Translations under genes and position numbers: made by a program
In this document: one piece after another, positions 16,757 through 26,979 of the stretch
How positions within the stretch are numbered: the stretch's first letter is position 1
Layout: each line of letters starts with the position of its first letter
Origin: JBEKCB01 sp052139675
GTDB taxonomy: Bacteria; Planctomycetota; Brocadiia; CAIUPP01
Length of the DNA stretch: 64,000 nt
Direction of reading: 5' to 3'
NCBI GenBank assembly: GCA_052139675.1
Contig: JBKQWE010000097.1
Location: 31,477-95,476, forward strand
Notes under the pieces: generated by a model
What the model saw: only the letters and a program-made list of their open reading frames with translations
Told to the model about the DNA's origin: nothing
The model's database searches: none

Positions 16757-19252
16757 GTGCCGAACTTCACGATTGATCTGGGCGGCGCCTGGAAACTCCA
16801 GCGCGTGGGAAACTCGCAGCATTTCCCGGCGACTGTGCCCGGCTGCGTGCATACGGACCTCCTCAAAGCGGGCGCAATCGAGGATCCGTTCTACCGAGAC
16901 AACGAGCTGAAGGTGAAATGGGTCAGCGAGGCGGACTGGATTTACTCGCGCAGTTTCTCGGTGGGCGATGAAGTCCTGGCGCGCGACCGGGTGCTGCTCC
17001 GGTGCAAGGGGCTGGACACGTTCGCCGTCGTGACGCTCAACGGGCGCGAGGTGGGCGCGGCGGATAACATGTACCGGCTCTGGGAATTCGACATCAAGCC
17101 GGCGCTGCGCCGCGGCGAAAACCGCATCAGCATCCGATTCAATTCCGTCCTGCCATACATTCGGCGCAGGCAGAAGGGACGGAACCTGGCGGGCTGGGGC
17201 GGGCCGCGAGAAGTCGCCGGCCGCGCGTGGGTACGCAAGGAACCCTGCAACTTCGGCTGGGACTGGGGCCCGGTGCTCGTGACGGCGGGCATCTGGCGTC
17301 CCATCAGCATCGAAGCGTTCGACGTTGCGCGGATCGCCGACCTGCACGTCACCCAGGACCATTCGCGTTCAGGCGCGGTGACTTTGCGCGTTCGCGCCGA
17401 AGTGGAGCGCGCGCGCCGTTCAGCGGCGGCGACGCATGTCCGAGTCACGGTCCTCTTTCAGGATAAGGCCGTTGGCCACGCCGTCGCGCCCGTCCGCGGC
17501 CGCGCCGCCGAGGCTGAACTGACCATCCGCAGCCCGAAACTCTGGTGGCCGAACGGCATGGGCGATCAACCGCTGTACTGCGTCGTGGTGGATCTGCTCG
17601 ATGCCGATGACCACCTGCTGGACAACGCAGTCCGCCGCATCGGCCTTCGGACGCTCGAACTCCAGCGCGAGAAGGACCGCTGGGGAGAATCCTTCCGGTT
17701 CGCCGTCAACGGAGTTCCCTTCTTCGCCAAGGGCGCCAACTGGATTCCCGCCGACGCCTTCGCTGCGCGTGTCGGCCTGGGCGATTACGAGGCGCTCCTC
17801 CGCAGCGCCGCCGCCGCCCACATGAACATGCTCCGCGTCTGGGGCGGCGGCGTCTACGAGAGCGAGGATTTTTACAACCTCTGCGATGAGCTGGGCCTGT
17901 GCATCTGGCAGGACTTCATGTTCGCCTGCTCAACCTATCCCGCTTACGACCGCGCGTTCCTCCGCAGCGTCCGCGCCGAGGCGGAGCACCAGGTCCGCCG
18001 CCTGCGCCACCACGCCTGCATCGCGCTCTGGTGCGGGAACAACGAACTGGAGCAGGGGCTCGTCGGCGACCGCTGGTCGGTCCAGCCGCCGCGCATGAGC
18101 TGGCGGGATTACGCTAAACTCTTCGACAGGCTGCTGCCCCAGGTGGTCCGCCGGAACGATCCCGAGCGCGCGTACTGGCCCTGCAGCCCGCATAACCCCT
18201 GCGGCGACCGGAGCAAGTACAATAATCCCGCCTGCGGCGACGCGCACCTCTGGGAAGTCTGGCACGGCCGCAAGCCCTTCGAGAGCTACCGCGCCAATCT
18301 CCACCGTTTCTGCAGCGAGTTCGGCTTCCAGTCCTTCCCCGAGCCGCGCACGGTCCGCCTCTTCACCGCGCCGTCGGACCGCAACGTCACCTCTTACGTC
18401 ATGGAACACCATCAGCGCAGCGGCATCGGAAACAGCGTTATCTTCCAGTACATGCTCGAGTGGTTCCGCCTGCCGCAAGACTTCGACAGCGCCCTCTGGC
18501 TCAGCCAGATTCTGCAGGGAATCGGGATGAAGTACGCCGTCGAGCATTGGCGCCGCAGCATGCCGCGGACCATGGGCACGCTCTATTGGCAGCTCAACGA
18601 CTGCTGGCCCGTCGCAAGCTGGTCTTCCATTGACTATCTCAAGCGCTGGAAGGCGCTGCATTACATGGCCAGGCGGTTCTACGCGCCGCTGCTGGTCTCC
18701 AGCGTGGAGGATTTGAAGAGCGGCCGGGTCGCGGCGCATGCGACGAGCGATCTGCTCAAGGCGTGTGAGGGAGCGCTGTCGTGGCGGGTCACCACCGCGG
18801 CCGGTGAAAATCTGGAGACCGGCTCGTGCCCCGTGCGGCTGCCCGCCCGGACGAGCCGGCTCGTCCGGACGCTCGACCTCAAACGGCATCTCGACGCGCG
18901 CGGCCCGCGCGACCTGCTCCTCTGGCTCGACCTGAGCGTCCGCGGCCGATCGGTATCCGCCGACCTGGTCACCTTCGCCAGACCGAAGCATCTGGAACTC
19001 GCGGACCCAGCCGTCAAAGTCGCCGTCTCGCGCGCCGAAGCCGGCGGCTTCCGCGTAGGTCTCACCGCCGCCCGCCCGGCGCTCTGGGCCTGGCTCGAAC
19101 TCTCCGGCGCCGACGCGAGCTTCTCCGACAACTTCTTTCATCTTCAGCCGCGGCAACCCGTCGAGGTTCTCGTTGAGCCGTCGCGGGCGCTTTCTTTGGC
19201 GGCGTTCCGGCGGCAACTCCGCGTGCGGAGCCTGAAGGACACCTATCGCTGA
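16757..19252 (+). CDS. Beta-mannosidase, glycoside hydrolase family 2
   Basis: 831-residue enzyme releasing mannose from the non-reducing ends of beta-mannosides. Domain order is the usual one: sugar-binding jelly roll (1-190), Ig-like domain (about 195-300), then the TIM barrel. The acid/base is Glu430 in ALWCGNNE and the nucleophile is Glu521 in FCSEFGFQSFPEP. GWDWGP (167-172) and RVWGGGVYESEDFY (360-373) are typical of the mannosidase branch. GTG 16757 has AAGGGAG 7 nt upstream. There is no signal peptide, so it acts in the cytoplasm on imported oligosaccharides. The gene ends 1 bp before a degraded tRNA-Cys fragment. Confidence 0.93.
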   Translation: MPNFTIDLGGAWKLQRVGNSQHFPATVPGCVHTDLLKAGAIEDPFYRDNELKVKWVSEADWIYSRSFSVGDEVLARDRVLLRCKGLDTFAVVTLNGREVGAADNMYRLWEFDIKPALRRGENRISIRFNSVLPYIRRRQKGRNLAGWGGPREVAGRAWVRKEPCNFGWDWGPVLVTAGIWRPISIEAFDVARIADLHVTQDHSRSGAVTLRVRAEVERARRSAAATHVRVTVLFQDKAVGHAVAPVRGRAAEAELTIRSPKLWWPNGMGDQPLYCVVVDLLDADDHLLDNAVRRIGLRTLELQREKDRWGESFRFAVNGVPFFAKGANWIPADAFAARVGLGDYEALLRSAAAAHMNMLRVWGGGVYESEDFYNLCDELGLCIWQDFMFACSTYPAYDRAFLRSVRAEAEHQVRRLRHHACIALWCGNNELEQGLVGDRWSVQPPRMSWRDYAKLFDRLLPQVVRRNDPERAYWPCSPHNPCGDRSKYNNPACGDAHLWEVWHGRKPFESYRANLHRFCSEFGFQSFPEPRTVRLFTAPSDRNVTSYVMEHHQRSGIGNSVIFQYMLEWFRLPQDFDSALWLSQILQGIGMKYAVEHWRRSMPRTMGTLYWQLNDCWPVASWSSIDYLKRWKALHYMARRFYAPLLVSSVEDLKSGRVAAHATSDLLKACEGALSWRVTTAAGENLETGSCPVRLPARTSRLVRTLDLKRHLDARGPRDLLLWLDLSVRGRSVSADLVTFARPKHLELADPAVKVAVSRAEAGGFRVGLTAARPALWAWLELSGADASFSDNFFHLQPRQPVEVLVEPSRALSLAAFRRQLRVRSLKDTYR

Positions 19253-19253
19253 T

Positions 19254-19302
19254 TTGGAGGCGGCGCACGAATTCGAACCGGGGATGACGCTTTTGCAAAC
19301 CG
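19254..19302 (-). pseudogene. Decayed 3' half of tRNA-Cys (old attachment scar)
   Basis: These 49 nt match 29011..29059, the 3' half of the intact tRNA-Cys including encoded CCA, T-arm and anticodon stem-loop, at 46 positions. The similarity stops just past the anticodon arm. A changed base in the anticodon stem and two in the T-arm/acceptor side show it is not functional. Together with the intact tRNA at 29012 it brackets 9.7 kb, as expected if an island once entered tRNA-Cys from the 3' side. Confidence 0.75.
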
Positions 19303-19391
19303 AAGGCAACTCGCCTGGGGACCCCGTAGATACAGGGGCTTCTGACGGCCAACGTCGCTCCTGTCAAGCGACTCTTTTGTTCCCGGATCCG

Positions 19392-22300
19392 TCAGTGAGC
19401 ATCCGGCGATGGAACTTGGATTGCGCCATCGAACTCCGGCAACTCGGGGAAGACGGATTCGGCAATGGAACGCACGCGCTCGATTTTCTCCGGCGGACCT
19501 TCGATCCGGGCGCGTTGAAGCGCATGGCGGCAGAAGAACAGGGCCTTGTCTTTGTCGGCCTCGAACTTTGCCAGCGACGCCAGAATGAGAGGATTGCCGG
19601 GATCAATCTCCCAGGCGTCCTCAACCGAAGCAGCCGTGTTCTCCTTCAGGCGTTGTTCCACAAATTCCGGCACCGTGACGGAAGAACGCGGAGAAATGGC
19701 GCGCGTGGCGGATTCGGCGGCATACCACCGTCCAAAGCGGGAAAGATCGTCGTCCCCGGCGAGATCATGCAGGGTTTGACGCATGGACTTGGAGTCGCGC
19801 TGGGAGGGCTCCAGCGCCCCTTGGGAGGTGAGCTCTAAGCCGGACACCACCTCGGCCAAATCCGCCAGCCACGGCGGCGCTTCCACAGCGACCGTCAGCG
19901 CGTCCCAAAGACACGCGTTTTGACCGACGACGCAGTTGGTGAATATCCATCTTGCATCGGAACTGGAAGCCGCCGTCAAGATCGGACGCAGCACGCGCTC
20001 TCTCCCGAAAACCGCGGGATGGCTGACGGCTTTTCCCGTCTGCGCGTCCCAGATCTGCGCGATGCCGTCGAATGCCACGGTGGTGATCCATCGGCCGTCT
20101 CCGCTGAAGGCGGCGAAGGCGACCATATTTTCGTGCCGCATCGGTTCGGTGAGCGGCTGGCCGGTGCGAATATCCCAAACCTGGACCGTTGCGCCGGCAA
20201 TGGTCATCAGTCCCTTTCCGTCGCGAGTGAACTCCGCCGAATGAATGAGGTCTCCGCTTCGGATCGGACCGCCCAGCGGCTGCCCGGAGCGAGCATCCCA
20301 AATTCGGGCGATCTGGAAGTCCGACACGCCCACAACCCATTGCCCGTCCGGACTGAACTTCGCCTCAAGCGGATAGTCGGGGTAATCGGAGAGATGCATT
20401 TCCTTCACGGCAAGTTGAGCCGTCTGGACGTCCCAGATACGGATGAATCCATCGCCGCTCGCGGTCACAACCTGCTTGCCGTCGGGACTGAACTCGGCGC
20501 CGTTGACCCAGAGGCTGCATCGCATGGGCGGGCCCGCGGGATCGCCGGTCGCCGCGTTCCAGACCTGGGCGGTGCTATCTCGCGAAGCGGTCAGCACGCG
20601 GCTTCCATCCGGGCTGAAACCGGCGGAGGTGATCGAATCTCCATGGTGCAGCGCTTTGCCGATCGGCTGGCCCGTCTGCGCCTTCCAGACCTGCGCTGTA
20701 TGATCGTATGATTTGCTCAATACCCGGTCGCCGTCGGGACTGAAGACCGCGGATTCAACAGGACGTGCGAACGCGGTGGAATGCGCCACCAGCTTCCCGG
20801 TCCGGGTTTCCCAGACTCTGGCGGTGTTGTCCGACCATCCGGTCGCCATCCATCGGCTGTCGGGGCTGAAGCTCGCAAATCCGACCGCCCGGTCGTATCG
20901 GAGCGCTTCGCCGCTGAAACGGCGCGTTTGAACGGGCCAGAGGCGCGCTGTATTATCGGCCGAGGCCGTCACGATCCACTTTCCGTCCCGGCTGAAGTGG
21001 GCGGAATTCACCGCGTCGGCGTGCTGCATCGCGAAGCCCACCGGCTCGCCGCTGTGCGCGTCCCACAGGCAGGCGGTCTTGTCGTCCGAGGCGGTCAAAA
21101 GGCAGCTCCCGTCCGGACTGAACTCCGCCGAATTGATCATGCCTTCATGCGTCACGGGCTGGCCGACAGCTTTGCCCGTTTTCACGTCCCAGACCTGCGC
21201 CTCCACTTTCGCCGACAAGGCGCCCCTCTCGTACTGCCCTCCGAATACGGTCACGAACTCCTTGCCGGTGGGGCTGAATTTGGCGAAATGGATCAAGTCC
21301 ACGTAGGAGATGGCGGTGCCGATGGCCAGCCCGGTATCCACATCCCAAACCTGGACAATATCGTTGTCACCGCCGAATACGATCAAGAGACGTTTTCCGT
21401 CGGCGCTGAATTCCGTTTGATGGGCCCGGTCGGCTAATTCGATCGGCTTTCCGACGGCCTGGCCCGTATCCGTCTCCCACACTTGCGCCTTGTTGTCGTG
21501 CAGGAGCACGAGCCGCTTGCCGTCCGGGCTGAAGCCGCCTGAGAAAAAAAGCAGGTCTTTAGCCGGCGCGCCGGCCGGGATGGGCGGGCCGATCGGCTTC
21601 CCTGCGCTCACGTCCCAAACCTGCGCGCCCGCCGGCGAAATCGTCAGGGCCCGGCGGCCATCGGGGCTGAGGTGTTCCAGAGGCGGGCTGCCGACTGCGT
21701 TCCCGGCCGGCCGGCCGGTCTGCGGGTCCCAGAGATGGTATGTCGAGAGCTGGCCGGCCGGCGCCTGAATTGTCATCAGCCACTTGTCATCGGGAGTGAA
21801 GGCCGCATGGCTGATGGCCGCTCCGGCGCGAATGGGCGCGCCGATGGGTTCGCCGGTTCGGCTGTCCCATAGTTGCATAACGTCGGTTGATGCGGTTACG
21901 ACGCGCCGGCCGTCGGCGCTGAATCTCGCGGAGACGACGGGGGAGTTGTGATGCAACGCGATCGGAAGGAGAGGATCGGCGCGCAAAATCGAAACGGCCA
22001 GGGCCGTAGCCGCTTCATTCCGTGGGTTCTGCCGCAGCGCGCCGGCAAGCCAGGGCAGCGCACCGCCCGCGTTGCCTTGTCTCATCTTGAGGTCGGCGAC
22101 CGAAAACTCGGACGCGCTGGCGGATTCGTGCGCCGCGATCTCCTTTTGCTGGACCAATTCACGCTGATGTTCCGCTTCGATCCGCTTTTCTTCCGTCTTT
22201 GCCTGTTCGGCCTTGATCCGGTGGATGTAGAAAAGGGTTCCCGCTACGGCCAATATCACGAAGCAGGCCACCAGGTTGGCGACCGTCCGGTTCCGCCGAT

Positions 22301-24050
22301 ACGCCAGCCGCGCGCGCCGCACCGCCGACGGCCGCTTGTGCTCGATCGGCTCATCCGCCAGGTAGTGCCGCACGTCGCGCTCCACCTCCGCGGCCGTGTG
22401 GTACCGGTCCGATAACTCCGGCTCCAGCCCGCCCAGCAGGATCGTCTCCACTTCCCACGGCAATCCTCGGACCTGCTTCCGCGGCGCCTCCGGCATCCGA
22501 CCCGCCAGCTTCTGCGTCCGCACCGTCTCCGCGCTCTCGCGGTCGTGGTGGTACAGCCGCGTCCCCGTGCATAGCTCGTAGAACGTCGCGCACAGCGAGT
22601 AGATGTCCGTGCCCGGCCCCACCTCCGCCTCCGCGTCCGCCGCGCGGATCTGCTCCGGCGACATGTACGCCGGCGTCCCGATCGTCTTCCCCGTTGTCGT
22701 CTGGATCGTCCGCTCCTCCGACTGCGTCCGCGCGATCCCGAAGTCCATCAGCTTGATCGCCCCCTCGCCCGTCACCATCAGGTTGCCCGGCTTGATATCC
22801 CGGTGGATCAGCCCCGTGCCGTGCACCGCCGAGAGCGCGTTCGCCGCCTGCACCAACCACCGCATCTGCTGATCCAGCGCCACCGGGCTCTCCCGGCGCT
22901 TCTGATAGAGGCTCTCGAGCGTCTCGCCCTCGATCCATTCCAGGGCGATGAACGTCTTGACCGGCGCGCTCCTGCTGAATTTCTCGAACCAGGATTCCCC
23001 GCTGAGGCTGAAGCTCCGCGGCGCACGCCAGGTCTCCTCGCCGTAGGCGTAGACCCCGACGATATTCGGATGGCTGAACCGCGACAGGTAGGCCGCCTCC
23101 TGCTGGAAGCGCAACTGGACATCTTCGGGCGTGCCGTCGTGGAGGATCTTGATCGCCACCTGCCGCCCCGTGCTCAACTGCCGCCCGAGGTGCACCCTCG
23201 CGAAGCCGCCTTCGCCCACCGGCAGGCCGACGAGGAAATCCCCCATCAGCACTCCCTTGACCTCTTCCGGAGCCAGCCTCGACAGCAGTTTTCGGAAGTC
23301 CCGCTCCTGCACGCCCGATTTGCCCAGGAGCCGCTGCAGCGATTGAATGGCCCGCGCGCCGCCCTCGGCGGAGTATTTCGGCTCGCGCCCCTCGGCGACG
23401 TATCGCGCCGAGAAGTCCTCTTCCAGCCCGTTGAACGTCCAGAGCGTCTCCCCTTCGCGCTCGAACCAGGGAGGCCGATATTCCGCCGGTTCGCCGAGCG
23501 ACTCCAGGAGTGATCGGCGCGCCTGCAATTCGACGAGCGGGCGCAATGCGCCGGCGAGCCGGCCCCAGCCGGTCTCATCCGTCGGCGGGTCGTGCGCCAC
23601 CAGGTTGCGCACGCCGATGGCCATCGAGAGCGCATTCCCTGTCGTGAGCTTCCCGCCGCGCCAGCGCGTCACCTCACACAGGGGCTTGAGCGATTCGGCG
23701 ACCGCCGCGTCGAGCCGCTCGTCGAGCAGTTGCAGCACGCGGGCCACGACGGCGGCCCGTTCGACCTTCTGACGGTCCGCCGCGCTGCCGGAGCGCAACG
23801 CCTCGCGCCGAGCGCTCCGCAGCGCCGACAGCAGGCCGTTCCACATGCCCCACGCGGGACGCTGCAGGCCGCCGAGCGCGCTGAACAACTCGCTCGACAC
23901 GATCTCCGCCCGCTCCCAGTCCGACAGCGCCAGCAGCGCCAGCGCGCGGAAGTCCGATTCCAGGTGCGCCAGGGAACGGCGGACGAACGATTCGGGTCCC
24001 GAGGCTTCCCTCAATAACTGCTCGTAACGGCTCGCGGCCAAAGATGCCAT
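19392..24050 (-). CDS. Membrane Ser/Thr protein kinase with C-terminal WD40 repeats and a HEPN-like N-terminus
   Basis: 1552 residues. An all-helical N-terminal region (1-260) contains RNLVAH at 148-153, which fits the Rx4H motif of HEPN domains. A Hanks-type kinase domain follows: glycine loop GEGGFARVHLG (279-289), Lys301, HRDIKPGNL (416-424), DFG (436-438) and GTPAYMSPEQ (458-467). One transmembrane helix is at about 588-608, followed by a Lys/Glu/Gln coiled coil and a short helical repeat. About 16 WD40-like units (FSPDGxxxxTAS...VWD) then fill roughly 690-1420 and should fold as two propellers outside the membrane. Kinase-WD40 proteins of this build are common in planctomycete-like genomes. 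GGAGG abuts the ATG, so the start is not certain. Confidence 0.88.
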   Translation of the reverse strand: MASLAASRYEQLLREASGPESFVRRSLAHLESDFRALALLALSDWERAEIVSSELFSALGGLQRPAWGMWNGLLSALRSARREALRSGSAADRQKVERAAVVARVLQLLDERLDAAVAESLKPLCEVTRWRGGKLTTGNALSMAIGVRNLVAHDPPTDETGWGRLAGALRPLVELQARRSLLESLGEPAEYRPPWFEREGETLWTFNGLEEDFSARYVAEGREPKYSAEGGARAIQSLQRLLGKSGVQERDFRKLLSRLAPEEVKGVLMGDFLVGLPVGEGGFARVHLGRQLSTGRQVAIKILHDGTPEDVQLRFQQEAAYLSRFSHPNIVGVYAYGEETWRAPRSFSLSGESWFEKFSRSAPVKTFIALEWIEGETLESLYQKRRESPVALDQQMRWLVQAANALSAVHGTGLIHRDIKPGNLMVTGEGAIKLMDFGIARTQSEERTIQTTTGKTIGTPAYMSPEQIRAADAEAEVGPGTDIYSLCATFYELCTGTRLYHHDRESAETVRTQKLAGRMPEAPRKQVRGLPWEVETILLGGLEPELSDRYHTAAEVERDVRHYLADEPIEHKRPSAVRRARLAYRRNRTVANLVACFVILAVAGTLFYIHRIKAEQAKTEEKRIEAEHQRELVQQKEIAAHESASASEFSVADLKMRQGNAGGALPWLAGALRQNPRNEAATALAVSILRADPLLPIALHHNSPVVSARFSADGRRVVTASTDVMQLWDSRTGEPIGAPIRAGAAISHAAFTPDDKWLMTIQAPAGQLSTYHLWDPQTGRPAGNAVGSPPLEHLSPDGRRALTISPAGAQVWDVSAGKPIGPPIPAGAPAKDLLFFSGGFSPDGKRLVLLHDNKAQVWETDTGQAVGKPIELADRAHQTEFSADGKRLLIVFGGDNDIVQVWDVDTGLAIGTAISYVDLIHFAKFSPTGKEFVTVFGGQYERGALSAKVEAQVWDVKTGKAVGQPVTHEGMINSAEFSPDGSCLLTASDDKTACLWDAHSGEPVGFAMQHADAVNSAHFSRDGKWIVTASADNTARLWPVQTRRFSGEALRYDRAVGFASFSPDSRWMATGWSDNTARVWETRTGKLVAHSTAFARPVESAVFSPDGDRVLSKSYDHTAQVWKAQTGQPIGKALHHGDSITSAGFSPDGSRVLTASRDSTAQVWNAATGDPAGPPMRCSLWVNGAEFSPDGKQVVTASGDGFIRIWDVQTAQLAVKEMHLSDYPDYPLEAKFSPDGQWVVGVSDFQIARIWDARSGQPLGGPIRSGDLIHSAEFTRDGKGLMTIAGATVQVWDIRTGQPLTEPMRHENMVAFAAFSGDGRWITTVAFDGIAQIWDAQTGKAVSHPAVFGRERVLRPILTAASSSDARWIFTNCVVGQNACLWDALTVAVEAPPWLADLAEVVSGLELTSQGALEPSQRDSKSMRQTLHDLAGDDDLSRFGRWYAAESATRAISPRSSVTVPEFVEQRLKENTAASVEDAWEIDPGNPLILASLAKFEADKDKALFFCRHALQRARIEGPPEKIERVRSIAESVFPELPEFDGAIQVPSPDAH

Positions 24051-24167
24051 CCTCCAGGACAGAGATGCCTATGACAACCCCAAATGGGGCGATTTGAACT
24101 TCTTCAGGTCTCTATTCTCCGCGCCTTGCACCGGGCATCTGAATATCCGAAACGCCCGGACGCCTGG

Positions 24168-25250
24168 TCACCGAAAGGGATAGTAGCTCAGCGCCGTGTC
24201 GAACATCTCCATGATGTTCCCGGCCGGCGTTCCGGCTTGAATTGCATGGGACGGACCGAGGATGTATCCTCCGTTCACCCCGAGGATGCGAATCAGCCGC
24301 TCCGTCTCCTGCTGCACGTCTTTGGGGCTCCCGAAAGGCAATGTCTTCTGGACGCTGACTCCACCCTCGAAGCAAAGCCTATCCCCGTATCTGACTTTCA
24401 ACTCGCGCGGGTCCATCCCACTCGCGTCGAATTGGAGCGCCTGGAGAACGTCAATCCCCGCATCAATCAGGCCCGCGACGGCTCCCATCACCGCGCCGTC
24501 AGAGTGGTAAATCACCTTGACGCCGAACTCGTGAATGGCCTTGTTGAGTCTCACGTGACACGGCTGGATGAACTCCTCCCACATCTTGAGCGACAGCAGC
24601 AGGCCGTTTTGTCCGGCAACATCGTCCGCCGTAAAGGCCAGGTCCACCGATCCGTCGGCCGCCTCAAGCGTCTTCCTGAAATGCTCGACGTGAAAGTCCG
24701 TGACGCGCTCCATGATCCCATGGGCCAGTTCCGGGTTGAGCGTGAAATCCATCAGCATCCGCTCGAAACCGCGCATGTACCAGGCTGTCTCGAAAGGGTT
24801 CGCATTTGAAATCATCAGACAGCGTTCGCGCTTCTTCTGCATCGCAGCGATGCGGGCGGGCAAAACGGAATAGTCGAAGAAAGCGGTGGTCGGCCACGCA
24901 TGCTTCTGAAGCGCGTCAATGTCCGTCGCCTGGGCCAGCGGATAGTGCGCGATTTCATCATAACTGCCCGGACCGAAGGAGACGGCCCTGCGCACGACGC
25001 CCCAGATGTCCTCACCCGGCCGGAGTGAAGGGCCGACATACTGGGGAGCGACAGACGCGATGTCCAAGACGCTGTCCAGGAAGCTTTCCAGATCGGTCTG
25101 CCTCTGGCGCCGCAGGTAGTTTTCGACCTCTCCATAAGCCGGTGGGTTGATCCCGGAACAGACCATGGCAATGGGAATCCTGTCGGTCTCCTGATGGCGG
25201 AGCGCGAGACGAACTCGTTCCCGGCTGGAGAGCTGTGCGGCCCTCGGCAT
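24168..25250 (-). CDS. Uroporphyrinogen decarboxylase family protein
   Basis: 360 residues with the URO-D fold pattern: SSRERVRLALRHQETDRIPI at the start, FTADDVAGQNGLLLS in the middle and VIYHSDGAV with the His-Ser-Asp cluster near residue 258. The C-terminal DTALSYYPFR is degenerate. The His-containing motif is where corrinoid-dependent methyltransferase relatives (MtaA/MtbA) carry zinc ligands; here it is HSDG without the Cys, so neither porphyrin decarboxylation nor methyl transfer can be assigned. ATG 25250 is chosen since the family motif follows within 10 residues; the ribosome binding site is weak. It stands alone, without haem or corrinoid genes. Confidence 0.75.
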   Translation of the reverse strand: MPRAAQLSSRERVRLALRHQETDRIPIAMVCSGINPPAYGEVENYLRRQRQTDLESFLDSVLDIASVAPQYVGPSLRPGEDIWGVVRRAVSFGPGSYDEIAHYPLAQATDIDALQKHAWPTTAFFDYSVLPARIAAMQKKRERCLMISNANPFETAWYMRGFERMLMDFTLNPELAHGIMERVTDFHVEHFRKTLEAADGSVDLAFTADDVAGQNGLLLSLKMWEEFIQPCHVRLNKAIHEFGVKVIYHSDGAVMGAVAGLIDAGIDVLQALQFDASGMDPRELKVRYGDRLCFEGGVSVQKTLPFGSPKDVQQETERLIRILGVNGGYILGPSHAIQAGTPAGNIMEMFDTALSYYPFR

Positions 25251-25472
25251 ATGCGTTTCCCGTCTGGAACGATCAGGCCACGAGCGTGCGAGCCCTCCGC
25301 GGCGGCTCATCGGAAATCTGCCATCTGCACATAAGGATAGGTCGCGCTTCCCGGAACTCCCAGGATTAAGCACACCCTCCGCTATTCTTACTCGATTCGC
25401 TGGGCAAAGACAACGTGATTATTGTTTATGTTTTCGAAGGAGGCCGTGGTTCACGAACCGGTGCTGGGGGAC

Positions 25473-26822
25473 TCAGATTCGCGCCTGCGACGGCGGATGG
25501 AAGTTGAAGATCCGCTCCAGTTGCTCAGCACAGGCGAGCAGCCCCTCGTCGTTCATGAACTTCGCCACGCACTGCAGACCGAGCGGGAGCCCGTTCGCCG
25601 CCCGGCCCGCGGGAAGGGTCACCGCGGGCAGGCCGGCGTGTGTCCAGGGCAGGTTCATGCTCGGATCGCCGGTGTAGTCAAGCCCCTCGGGCGCCGGCCC
25701 CGTTGCCGCGGGACAGAGCCACAGGTCAATTTTCTCCTCAGCCATCCGGCGTTCCAGTTCGCTCCGCAGCTCGATGCGCGCGGCGCGGGCGGCCGCCAAT
25801 TCATCGGCTCCGACGCTGTGACCCTCCCGAATCAGCGCGGCGGTCCGGGGACGGTAGATATTCTCGTATTGGGCAAACCAAGTGGCGTGAGCCTGCGCCA
25901 GTTCAGCGGCGCACATGCGCCAATGGCGCCGATTGATCGCGCCGATGTCGTCGAGCATCCGCACGCGCCGGACTGGATAGCCGGCGGACCGAAGCGACTC
26001 GAGCTGCATGTCGAACGCCTCCAACGCCTCGCTCGAGGCCTGTTGGAGGTAGGGCCCGTCGGGCACGCCGAGCGTGGGGAGCGCTCGCGGCGAATCGCGT
26101 CGCGCCTCGCCGGACGGCTCGCGTGGTGCCCGCCAGTCGCGGCACAGGATCGAAGCCGCCAGCGCCATGCCCGCCGCGTCCTGCGTGAAAAGACCGACGT
26201 GGTCGGCTGAAGAGGAGAAGGTGATCGCCCCGGCCGTTGGCATGCGCCCGAAGCTCGGCTTGAACCCGATGATCCCGCAGAACGCCGCGGGGCGGATCGT
26301 CGAGCCGACCGTCTGCGTGCCGATGGCCAACGGACAGAAACCGACCGCTACGGCCGCGGCGGAACCGCTGCTGGAGCCGCCGGGCGTATGCGCCGGATTG
26401 TGCGGGTTGCGAGTCGGCCCGGGCTCCGCGTAGGCGAACTCCGTCGTCACCGTCTTGCCCAGGACCAGCGCGCCTGCCGCGCGGAGCGCAGCGACGCACG
26501 ACGCCTCATCGCCGGCGAACAGTTCGCTCGGCAGTCGCGTCCCGGCGCGCGTCACGAAGCCCCGCGCGTGGAAGATGTCTTTCACTCCCAGCGGCACTCC
26601 GTAGAGCAAAGGCCGACCCTCCGGCTTCGGATGCCGGCGCTGCAGCTCGGCTGCCTCGCGCAGCAGGCGCGCCCGGCGATCCGCCTCCGGCGCCAGCGCT
26701 TGCACGGTCGGCTCGAGCGCTTCGATGCGGTCGCAGACTTCACCGAGATATCGCATCAAGTCCAGCGTGCCGTTGCGCAGTGCGGCGGCCCTTGCCGCCA
26801 ATGGCGCCTGGTTGATCAACAT
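25473..26822 (-). CDS. Amidase signature family hydrolase (GatA-like)
   Basis: 449 residues. The Ser-cisSer-Lys catalytic set is visible: Lys in GVPLGVKDIF, the glycine/serine-rich core TPGGSSSGSAAAVA and the nucleophile region QTVGSTIRPAAFCGIIGFKPS. It hydrolyses an amide bond of unknown substrate. No gatB or gatC is nearby, so it is more likely a free-standing amidase than the glutaminyl-tRNA amidotransferase. ATG 26822 is chosen because it opens the domain directly; the ribosome binding site is poor and the upstream in-frame codons read as low-complexity Arg/Pro. It lies in the region between the two tRNA-Cys copies. Confidence 0.85.
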   Translation of the reverse strand: MLINQAPLAARAAALRNGTLDLMRYLGEVCDRIEALEPTVQALAPEADRRARLLREAAELQRRHPKPEGRPLLYGVPLGVKDIFHARGFVTRAGTRLPSELFAGDEASCVAALRAAGALVLGKTVTTEFAYAEPGPTRNPHNPAHTPGGSSSGSAAAVAVGFCPLAIGTQTVGSTIRPAAFCGIIGFKPSFGRMPTAGAITFSSSADHVGLFTQDAAGMALAASILCRDWRAPREPSGEARRDSPRALPTLGVPDGPYLQQASSEALEAFDMQLESLRSAGYPVRRVRMLDDIGAINRRHWRMCAAELAQAHATWFAQYENIYRPRTAALIREGHSVGADELAAARAARIELRSELERRMAEEKIDLWLCPAATGPAPEGLDYTGDPSMNLPWTHAGLPAVTLPAGRAANGLPLGLQCVAKFMNDEGLLACAEQLERIFNFHPPSQARI

Positions 26823-26979
26823 CAGATGCGGTAATTGGGGTCGGCCGGGCCTTCTCAAGGTTTCTCCGGCAATACCGTTGCACAATCTCGCAAAGAGAAC
26901 AGGCAGTCGAGCGGGTCTGGTCGCACAGGACGACGGCCAGGTCGGCTTGCAAGGTGCTTCGGCGGGTTGGTTTTGATGG

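Noticed and set aside
25473..26822. gatA of the Glu-tRNA amidotransferase
   Set aside because: No gatB/gatC neighbours and no features specific to GatA beyond the common amidase signature.
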